Below are positions 34,676 to 43,293 of a stretch of 64,000 bases of DNA, piece by piece. The notes under the pieces were generated by a model. That model did not search any database, was not told the DNA's origin, and saw nothing but the letters and a program-made list of their open reading frames with translations. This DNA comes from Sanderia malayensis (taxonomy: Eukaryota > Cnidaria > Scyphozoa > Semaeostomeae > Pelagiidae), in NCBI GenBank assembly GCA_013076295.1, contig RQOL01000876.1:1860001-1924000 (forward strand). Direction: 5' to 3'. Position numbers and translations under genes: made by a program. Each line of letters begins with the position of its first letter. Within the stretch, counting starts at the first letter, position 1.

Positions 34676-37600
34676 TTACTTACCGATGAAAAACATGAAC
34701 ATTCTTACGTTTATCGTTTTTGTGCTCAAAAGCCGGTCACAGTCGGACGATTGTTTCAATACGACCGGATGTCGTGCGGTTTCTCTTTTGTCATCGGTAA
34801 ATTCGAACCGTTGCAGGTCCGGAATAATGTCCAGCTCTCCATAGGGTCCTTTGACGAGGTAGTACTTGAGTTCCATGTTACATTTGGTCCGCGATATGAC
34901 CTGGTACGTGAGATTTCGGTCCAAAGATTTCTCGTTACCGTGTACGGACGCTTTTATCATCCAGCTCTGGTCGAATGCATTGAACCGGTTGGATTCGTAA
35001 TAAAGCTTCGGTAAAAAGTCATCGGAGCGGCATGGGGACAACTGAATATCTATAAAAGACAGTTAACAACACGGTAAAATCCCGATAATCCAAACCCGCG
35101 ATAATTCCAACCAATTTGCATTCCTCTTGAAAGATTTGCTAGTACTTTCTAACCATCGATAACTCAAGCATTCAATAACTCGATACATTTTCATGGGTCC
35201 CTCGTAGTAGACTCACTACATTGCGTACAAGTGTTTGAATAGTAAGTCCATAAGTCCCTTGTGTTGAGCGAGTTACGAGCAGGGCACAGGGACGCAATGT
35301 GTACCCTCGCAATAATTTGATGCACAAGACCTCCTTTCTACGAAATCGATATTGTATCGAGACCCAATAAGAAATGCGAAATAAATCCGGGGATGACCAA
35401 CTTACCACAAATCGAAATTTTTTCACAAGACATCATCTGCATTAACATTTTCAATTTATCTGTCTCCTCTTTCTTTTTCTGGAAATTTATTTCAATTGCA
35501 TCCATCAATTCATGACCCGTTTTTAGTGGATAATTGCAGCCATCTTCGTGACCTTCTTGTGAGGACTTCACACCTTCCCAATTACAGCCGATAATGTTGA
35601 ACTTGCAAATAGATTGCCTGTTGAAAAAGTTGATAAATACAGTCTACTCTCGATAAGTGGAACTCCGGATAAGTGGAACTTTTGTTTATTGGAACCAATT
35701 TCTCCGGTCCCTTGGATTTGCATTAACAAACCTATAATTCGGATAAGTGGAACATTCGATAAGTGGAACCATTTTTTCGGTCCCGTGGAGGTTCCACTTA
35801 TCGAGAGTAGACTGTACAGCCATTATGAGCGATTCAAGAAACGTTACCTTCAAATAGCCAGGTAGCAGTTTTGGATCTAAGATGCAATATTGACTAGACT
35901 CGAGCCCAAGACCTTCAGCATAGGCCTCGAGACTATTGGGGCTCGCTGAGCTCGAACTTGAAGCAAGATAATGCTTATCAAAATCAGGTTCAAGACATGT
36001 GAATGAATTAAATGGAAGATGAAAACAGCAGGAAAATATAAACGTCTATGATGAATCAGGGTTGGTTGCGAATTGGTATTGGTATATTGGTATTGGTATA
36101 AATAAAAATTACCTCAAAATTATTGAAAGCTCAAATTAATTATTGGAACCAAAACCGGGGGTATTTAAATTTTCCACAAAATGGTCTCATTTATCACAAG
36201 GATGTCAACGACATGAAGTCTCGTTTGGCCCAAATTGAGGCTCGACTGGCCCAGATGGAGGCTCCACTATCTATTGCAACACGCTTCTCACCTTTTCATG
36301 CAGAGCTCGTTCTCATGCCATGTGACGTCACCTCTAGTAAACGCAGTTCTACAATGACGACACTCGGCAGGTAGTTCTGAGACTGCGCTCTCGACGGCCA
36401 AATTCCTCGTGCAGGTTTTATGACTGATCTCGATACGACAGCTGGGGCATTTGGCCGACTCATTCTTCAGCCTCGCATCCGCGAGAAGGTGATTGAAACA
36501 GCGGCTGCAGTTGAGATGTCCATTCTGACACTGTATAAAAGAGATGGTAAAAATAACGGCTTATTTTGTGATTATTATATTAGAGCAATAACATAAAGCG
36601 TCTTGGAGGAATCCAAACAGAACAATTTAATTTATCTCTATAAAGCGAATTTTGTGGTGTGATAATTTCCTGACGATCTTGTCCCTGTTTCAACTGCTCT
36701 AAATTATGAATTAGAATCGGTTCTGCAACTCCAAAATGAAATACACATTTTCTTTATCAGACAATGGTTTCGAAGAAACTAGATTGTAATCTTTGATTTT
36801 GAAAAGTTAAAAACCAAAACCTCAAAAAGGTAGAATATTTTCGGTTCTCTTAGTATTAAAGCGTCAAAGGTGTCACGAAGAATCAAGAATTTTCTTTTAC
36901 TATTTGCTGATCCAAGTTTCTTATGAAAAAACATCGCTCAGTTTAGGTATCATGCAAGATTTTGCCATTGCGACCTCGTTAGCTAGATCAAAATTAAATG
37001 AGAGATGAAGCAGCCTATGGTCCCTCTCAATTGTTAGTTTTTATAATCGTCGTGTCTCAAAGGTCACTATCGATGACAAAAGTTATAGAACATGCAGCTA
37101 AAAAGCAAATTACAACAATGAGGCCAAGAAAAGGTGGCTTTGTCATGAAGCATCTTGCAAAAACGATATTTTCCATTGTTCCTCCCCAGGGAATCGTGTC
37201 CATGCCACGCAGCGCAAAACAACAACAGAAGTTGGGACTCTCGTCTCCTCATCAATGGACTTCATTTGAAAAAAATAATAAATATTTAAAATGAAATGCT
37301 GGGAGAGCATTGCGGCACCATCCATACACCTGTAGACTTGGAAGCTTGTATTAAACAGCTTTTGAAATATTTATCACCCACGGAGTAATGAAAATAAATT
37401 CGATGCAGGGTGTGGTTAACTGATTAAAGTTTTCCGAATTTTAGATGCATGGAAAAAAACATTGAAGCAAAAGTCTTGCTATAATTGAGATACAGTGCTT
37501 CGAAATATCATTTTCCCATTTTGAAACCTCCTCGATAAAAATATTGCTGTTATCTTGTTGCTCTAGTGAGTTACAGATGGCCACAAAAATTTATGTAGAA

Positions 37601-38554
37601 TATACACATTAAAAACAATTCATTCCTGAAATATTTTAAGCTCAATGCCTGGTCACGCGACATCTACTTTTATCGTAACGACGACATTTATGGCAGTAAC
37701 TTTCTCGAAAAATATTTTTAAATACGAAAAACTCCCGGTTACCTTAAAATGGCAATTCAATTGAACATTTAAAATAAATTACTCGATAAGACCGCAGCAA
37801 TTTCAACATATATTGTGATTTTCTGTGTAAATTTATCTGTATTATTTTTGGGCCAGTATGGAAAGTATGGCAGATTCACACCCGAGATTTTTTTTGTAAA
37901 TTGTCATTGCACACTTGATAAATAGGGTGTGTCCGAAACATAAGGGCGTGGTCTTGGTAACTTGCACCTCCTGAGACCAGTGTTTCAGTAATTTGTGATG
38001 AGGGGAAATCTGCAACATCGCGCGAAGCGCGAAAATTTTTTTTACACTTGCGAGTGGAATGGGCCTACTTTCAAGTGCAAGTTTCCATTCTAAATTTGTG
38101 AGTTACTGCGAACAAATACAACTTGGAAACCTAGGATATGAGTATATAAAGTTCATATTGCACACTTGAAGTACATATTTGTTGCATTGCACACTTGCAC
38201 AATTGGGAATTTTAGGCTGCACACCCGAGATCTCGGCGAAAACTGCCATACTTTCCATACCGGTTTTTGGGCGTAACATAATAACAAAACGAAAGGCCTA
38301 AGACTAGGCCTATACGCCTACTATCTGAAAAGAATTAAGTTACTAAAAACCTGGTAAATAGCTCCAAATGGCAAATCAAGGCAGACTGTACAGGATAAGA
38401 CTCGGTGCAATCTTGCCTCCAAGTCCAGCGTCTTCAATGGGCAAAATTCACCAACTTTTCTTCGCTTTGGTGATGGTTGATCATCGCTCACTCCGATAGT
38501 TTGACAAGCTGATTCATCGACCTCGGTCGACACAGACTCTCCAACCTGGGTCAT
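34676..38554 (-). CDS. CYHR1: cysteine/histidine-rich protein 1 (RING/TRAF-type zinc finger)
   Basis: Four exons: 38554-38351, 36530-36292, 35617-35406 and 35049-34676. Phases close, giving 342 residues. After a Ser-rich head with the basic PKRRKV motif comes a RING-like finger spanning the first junction: LSCTVCLDLPFGAIYQ, then CQNGHLNCSRCFNHLLADAR and KCPSCRIEI. A TRAF-type zinc finger region follows (AVSELPAECRHCRTAF, ...KFNIIGCNW...HEDGCNYP). The C-terminal domain has RSDDFLPKLYYESNRF, FDQSWMIKA and YYLVKGPYGELD and ends TINVRMFMFF. This matches CYHR1 (ZFTRAF1) end to end at about the usual length. The RING and TRAF-type fingers suggest E3-ligase-like activity, but its function is poorly known. 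Introns 1 and 2 each carry a MITE. Confidence 0.95.
35638..35816. mobile_element. 179-bp palindromic TA-flanked MITE
   Basis: Perfect terminal inverted repeats of about 26 bp start TACAGTCTACTCTCGATAAG and continue TGGAAC. Internal GATAAGTGGAAC motifs repeat. The right end reads ...GAGAGTAGACTGTA. It lies 21 bp beyond the splice acceptor side of CYHR1 exon 3, within intron 2. Confidence 0.8.
37853..38263. mobile_element. 411-bp hAT-like MITE with 8-bp target duplication
   Basis: Terminal repeats read CCAGTATGGAAAGTATGGCA (left) and CCGGTATGGAAAGTATGGCA (right, reverse complement). The direct repeat TTTTTGGG flanks both sides (37845-37852 and 38264-38271). Eight-base duplications are the hallmark of hAT transposons. 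Inside are ACACCCGAGAT and repeated TTGCACACTTG motifs, with no transposase. It sits in CYHR1 intron 1. Confidence 0.85.
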
Positions 38555-39418
38555 CGCTTTACGCAGTTCCTTTCTCCCAGATAATGAGAGAGATCAAATA
38601 TTTATTTCTCTAAATGTTCGAGTTAATCTTAAATTTTATCTACAAAACTTCAAAAACCGAAATTTCACACGAAACAAAATAAAATTTTCATCCACTTTCT
38701 CAACATGTTTGTTTATTATGATGACGTTTTTTGTTTTGATGGCCTCGGCTGCAAAACTATCCACCTCGGTTCCATGCAATGCATTATGCAATCAAACGTG
38801 AAATTGCGTCATATAATTCAATTCAACGATGGATTATTCAAGTGCATACGACCTGTTGAAGGTTTTGCTTTTTTTCCAACAAGCTACAAACTAAATTTCC
38901 GATCAAAATAAATTATGCAATAGGGGGACAAAAGTCCCGGGACACTTGAAAATTTCCCAAATTTGTGTGTGTCCTTCATCCCCCCTCGTCAAGGGTGCGA
39001 GACTACGTTTATACTGAACCACATTAATTTTATCCGCATCTAAATTCTTCTCCCGTTTCCACTAAACCCATAAGATTTGAGAGAAAAATGCGTCACATTT
39101 TGTTTTTCTTGATGATCAGCGCATGCTCGGCTGCAAGGAAACAAAGTTAATCCGACAGTGTAAACGCAGGCACAACTAGTTTTTTCTATTCACTATGGGC
39201 ACAATGAGAATCAGGCTTGCTCGGCAGAGAGTGTATACGCAAACCATTTAATGCGGATAAAATTTATCCGGTACAGTGTAAACGTAGGCAGTCATAAAGA
39301 AGCTCGGAAACGTAAACAGTCATAAAGAAGCTCCAATAAGCTCGGGACAGTCATAAAAAGAAGCTCAGGTGCAGTCATAGAAATAAATATCTGAGCAAGT
39401 GAGTTTGAATGCAAAAGG
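38555..39418. other. intergenic between CYHR1 and the first secreted Cys-rich gene
   Basis: CYHR1 5' flank and the upstream region of the gene at 39419. A tandem motif AGTCATAAAGAAGCTC recurs at about 39292-39370 just before the gene. A GGGACACTTG...CCTTCATCCCCC patch at about 38925-38995 resembles sequences near 730 and 31970. No gene is seen. Confidence 0.45.
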
Positions 39419-39886
39419 ATGTCGTATTTTCCACTCCAATTTCAACGATTGATAGCAGTTCTTTGCGTATTTGCTGCAGTGATGCCGAAGTCGAAAGTAA
39501 TAGCAACGCAATGCGATAGTTTCAAGAACCTAAACGCAGCACGCTGTCACGATGTGTTCAAGATATCCGGCAATGGAATTCGGACGAACTACAGAGCTAG
39601 TTGTGAAGACAAGTTCAAGGTTTACAACATGATTCAGTGCTACGAGACGTGTCTGAGAAACGCGAACTGCACTGCCTGGAAGTTTCGCAGAGGGATCAGG
39701 GAAAACGGTCAAGCAACAAAAAGCATCTGTAAATGGTATAAGAAAAGGGTCTACATTAAACAAGACTATGGCAACTGCACCAAATATCAGTGGTATTACA
39801 GTGCCATGATGGACAGAGAAGAAACTGTCACTTTGAAATGTAAAGAAAGACAAAGGGTTTGGAGCGCAGCGGAACCAGGAAAATAA
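39419..39886 (+). CDS. secreted Cys-rich protein, PAN/apple-like, copy 1
   Basis: A single-exon frame of 155 residues. The signal peptide includes QRLIAVLCVFAAVMP. The mature part holds Cys in TQCDSF, ARCHDV, ASCEDKF, IQCYETC, NCTAW, SICKWY, GNCTKY and LKCKE. The centre (YNMIQCYETCLRNANCTAWK...SICKWY...YQWYYSA) has the spacing of a PAN/apple-type adhesion fold, but that assignment is by pattern only. There are no introns, unlike nearly all neighbours. The stop codon overlaps an AATAAA. A close paralogue lies 1.7 kb downstream on the same strand. Likely extracellular; its ligand is unknown. Confidence 0.8.
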   Translation: MSYFPLQFQRLIAVLCVFAAVMPKSKVIATQCDSFKNLNAARCHDVFKISGNGIRTNYRASCEDKFKVYNMIQCYETCLRNANCTAWKFRRGIRENGQATKSICKWYKKRVYIKQDYGNCTKYQWYYSAMMDREETVTLKCKERQRVWSAAEPGK

Positions 39887-41125
39887 AGATTATTTAATAA
39901 CACTTGATTTTTTTGAATTTTAAACAGCTGTCGTCGTAGTGAACAGCGTATGAAGCTCACTATTAATCCTTTTCTTTTACAAGAATAATGTTCATGAAAG
40001 TAATTTTTGGATTGCAGAAATGCATAATTAATGAAAATACAGGTAGCTGCATTTAAGCATCGGTGTAATAATGCACGGGTAATCGCGAAGTGTTAAGCAA
40101 CAGCTTTACTTTCACATTCTGTTTTATGCATACATTGTATGAGATTCTTATTTATTTTTTATTTATCACTTATATATTCGATTGGAAAAAGCAACCATTT
40201 CCTCGGAGAAAACTTGCTGAGCCCAATATGTCAAATTTTACATCAAACATCAAAATAGAGTCTAAACTCATTTGTATTCGCACTCCTGCGGAGCACTGGG
40301 TAGTGTGTAACTGCGCATTCTTTAACTCTCACAATCACAAGCATAGGCGCCGACTTTTACTTTTCCCAGGGGGGGGCTAGAAAATTAAAAAGCAATGGAA
40401 AATTAAAAAAGTGGAAAGATTCACTTTGAATAACGTACAATATACATATGTATTATGTATAATAAAAAACCAAAACATTGCAATAAAACAGATATAGCAT
40501 CATGGACTACAGTATCATCAGTTCAACTCTTTTATTAGTGTGTCTTCAATAAAATAGACGTGTTTTTTCAGATCCCAAACAAAATTCCCAGGGGGGGCTG
40601 AGCCCCCCGTAGAAATTTCCAGGGGGGCTTGAGCCCTCAAGCCCCCACGTAGTCGGCGCCTATGATCACAAGTAATTTTATTGCGAAATCTAGAAAGTTA
40701 ACTCAAATACTGTCAGGTTTCACACGAAATCGTTTCCTCAAGACAATCGATACATAGCCGAGCTAAATCTTGTTCAAATTGTTGCAAAATCTTGCACGAA
40801 ACTCAATGTACAAAAATCCTAATATTTACAACAGTGGAACAATAACAGCTCACTTACAGGCATCTGCGATGCGAGTATAAAATAAATTGATAAGATCTCT
40901 ATTCTCTGAAATATAAAAATGAAAAAATATACAACTGGTGGGCAAAATTTACACAACAAAAGCCGAACAAAAATTTGTTATATTCGCTATAATCAAATTG
41001 GCAGTTGTTATAAATGATATAATTGTTCAGCAAGCCGACTTTCAGCTCTCATTTCGAGAATTAACAGAAGCTCAAGGAGAGTCATTAAAATAGATATCTG
41101 AGAAAGTGAATTTAAGTACAGAAGG
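39887..41125. other. spacer between the two secreted Cys-rich paralogues
   Basis: No gene is seen. The spacer holds a hAT-like MITE (40342-40664) and the second gene's upstream region. The ~60 bp before 41126 resemble the sequence before 39419 (ATATCTGAG.AAGTGA...GGATGTCG), so the duplication included the 5' UTR. Confidence 0.5.
40342..40664. mobile_element. 323-bp hAT-like MITE (CATAGGCG family), copy A
   Basis: Ends read CATAGGCGCCGACT on the left and as reverse complement on the right. The 8-bp direct repeat ATCACAAG flanks it (40334-40341, 40665-40672). GGGGGGGCTGAGCCCCCC-type palindromes lie inside. A related copy with its own 8-bp duplication is at 59129-59550. Confidence 0.88.
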
Positions 41126-41566
41126 ATGTCGTATTTTCCACGCCAATTTAAACGATTGATAGCAGTTCTTTGCGTATGTATTGGGGCAGTGATGCCGAAG
41201 TGGAAAGTAATAACAACACAATGCGATAGTTTGGAGAAAGACCTGAACGCCACACGCTGTCACAGTGTGTACAAGATATCCAGTCGTGGAATTCGGACGA
41301 AGAACAAAGCTAGTCCTGAAGACAGGTTCAAGGTGTACAATATGATTCAGTGCTACGAGACGTGTCTGAGAAACACAAGCTGCACTGCCTGGAAGTTTCG
41401 CAGAGGGATCAGGGAAAACGGTCAAGCAGCAAAAAGTATTTGTAAATGGTATAAGAAAAAGGTCTACATTAAACGAGACTATGGCAACTGCACCAATTAT
41501 CAGTGGTATTACAGTGCTATGATGAACAGAGGAAAGAATGTCAACCTGGCATGCAAAACAGGATGA
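41126..41566 (+). CDS. secreted Cys-rich protein, PAN/apple-like, copy 2
   Basis: A single-exon frame of 146 residues that is clearly a tandem paralogue of the gene at 39419. Long stretches are shared, such as KVYNMIQCYETCLRN, CTAWKFRRGIRENGQA, KSICKWYKK and QWYYSAMM. The signal peptide includes KRLIAVLCVCIGAVMP. Most Cys are kept, but the Cys in copy 1's RASCEDKF is Pro here (KASPEDRF), and the C-terminus stops after LACKTG instead of continuing. The loss of one Cys may change a disulfide. The same uncertain PAN/apple assignment applies. Confidence 0.78.
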   Translation: MSYFPRQFKRLIAVLCVCIGAVMPKWKVITTQCDSLEKDLNATRCHSVYKISSRGIRTKNKASPEDRFKVYNMIQCYETCLRNTSCTAWKFRRGIRENGQAAKSICKWYKKKVYIKRDYGNCTNYQWYYSAMMNRGKNVNLACKTG

Positions 41567-42331
41567 CAACTTTACAGCTTGGCGTAAGCAGGGTAATAAA
41601 GAGCATCAAAACAAAACTGAGCATCAATTATTTAACAAAAAAGTTTACGTTTTCAACCAGAACTCACAAATTATAGACGAACAGTTAAAATGTTCGGGGG
41701 ATGTCGTACCCAACACCCCTGCTATGTGCAACCTTGTACCTTGGATAAGGAGTATGTGGCCAATATGCCAACTTCTGTTGACTTGTCTGATAAAGGTTCC
41801 CTTCTGTTGTTCTTGAGTTATTTATGGGTTACAGAAATCCATCATTAATTAAAATGAAGGTGGATACATCTTATCATCACTTGTTATTATGCATTGTAAA
41901 GTATCAGGTATTAAAAAGAATTTATTGAGATAATTATATGGTAATTATTACCAAATTGTCTGTAAAGAGTAGTACATTTTACCCTTTCAACTGCTCGTGT
42001 TCCACAAAGTAATTATTTTCTTTAATGAATCGCAAATAACAAGGTACTATGGCACACAAAAGTTGTTGAAAAAAGTCAATTTTGATGCTTTCTTTACAGT
42101 TGAAGGTGGAAACAAAGTCTAGCAGCACTTGAAATCAGATTTTGATATGGAAAGTCGAAAATTGGCTGTAGTGGTCTGTAAAAATGTTAATTCTAGAAAA
42201 GTGCATTGTATTATCTAATTTGTGCCAAAAGTTTCCCAAATTCAATATCTGCATTCACTGGTCTGTAAGGGTCTGGTAACAAATGAAAACACAGATTTGT
42301 CAAACACAGCTATACGAAGACATGATCCATT
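41567..42331. other. intergenic, no gene seen
   Basis: The 3' flank of the second Cys-rich gene meets the 3' end of the minus-strand membrane protein gene here. I see no further gene. Confidence 0.4.
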
Positions 42332-43107
42332 TTACAACCCAGCAGCAAGGCTTATTGTTCCAAACGCCAGCACAAAATGAAACAGATCAACGTTTTTCAA
42401 TCTACGCCATGATGTTGTCCCTTCCGTGCCAACAGCCAGCCCAGCAATTGCAAACAGCACTGAGCCTAGGATTCCGTTCACATTAAAAGCACCACCAGAT
42501 AGCACTGTGGAAGACAGAAGAATTGTTATGATAGACAATGTGCTTGCACTTTCTTGGATGATTCCACGTTTTACAAAGCTGAACAAATCAAGCAACGGAC
42601 ATGCAATGCTCAGAATCACAAACGCGTTGTGCATGGTTTGGTATCTCGTTTGCATGGAATATGCAGCAGCAAGTAGTGGAAGTCCTAAAACGAACAAAGA
42701 ACTGATATAGGTAATCAAGTGAGGAGAGGGGAGGGGGTGTGGCGAGGGAGGAGGGTTGAGTGAAAGCAAAAACAACCAATAAATAAAATTTCATTGCGAA
42801 TATATAATAGAATATTAATTTAATTACCTGTACACGATCCAAGGAAGGAGAAATATTGATGGAGCTTCGTGACTGTTCCGTGCTGATGGGGTAGGAGAAC
42901 TGCAAATTTCAAACAGCCAAGGAAACTCGCAAAGGCTAAGCTGCAAAATCCTAACAAACCAGCCGTAACATCAACATAATAAGGCCACTTTAAAGCGACG
43001 AGAAGAGGATAATTATGGCTTTTTTGCTGTGCTATTAAAATTCCCCAAGTGGCTGAGATGCTCAAAACAGCGTCTGAAAAAGCAGTGAGGTAAGATTTGT
43101 CTGCCAT
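42332..43107 (-). CDS. multi-pass membrane protein, possibly TMEM276-like
   Basis: Two exons, 43107-42828 and 42684-42332, phase closed, 210 residues from MADKSYLTAF. (An upstream in-frame ATG at 43137 exists but adds only ten residues from a GCAAT repeat.) Five to seven hydrophobic segments are visible, including VLSISATWGILIA, AGLLGFCSLAFASFLG, NAFVILSIACPLLDLF, STLSIITILLSSTVL, ILGSVLFAIAGLAVG and DLFHFVLAFGTISLAAGL. I do not recognise it from motifs. Its position upstream of CYHR1 on the same strand matches human TMEM276-ZFTRAF1, known for read-through transcripts, so a TMEM276 homologue is possible but unproven. It shares a short divergent promoter with LENG1. Confidence 0.75.
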
Positions 43108-43293
43108 GCTTGCTTGCTTCACTGCAATGCAATGCAATGCAAATCAAATGCAATGGAAGGATTCTGCTGAGCAGCAAAATCGATGATGCGGAGGACTTTT
43201 TCAGTCTTCTTTCTTTACTGATGTTGTTTTCAAATTATCGTTGCAGTTTTCATTTAGAAATTGTTTTTATTTGAAGTATTGGAATAAAGGAAG
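43108..43293. promoter_or_regulatory. divergent promoter, membrane protein / LENG1
   Basis: Only 186 bp separate the two start codons. The stretch includes a GCAAT(G) repeat at about 43123-43150. No TATA box is obvious. A shared bidirectional promoter is inferred from spacing. Confidence 0.45.

Noticed and set aside
36123..36374. Plus frame with a SRLAQIEARLAQMEA heptad-like run
   Set aside because: A 21-bp tandem repeat in a CYHR1 intron that then runs antisense into a CYHR1 exon. No start context or partner exon was found.
39530..41569. Minus-strand frames over the two secreted genes (MSFFTFQS..., MSSCFACQ...)
   Set aside because: Antisense to the plus-strand secreted proteins, which have signal peptides and conserved Cys. 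Similarity between the two antisense frames only reflects the gene duplication.
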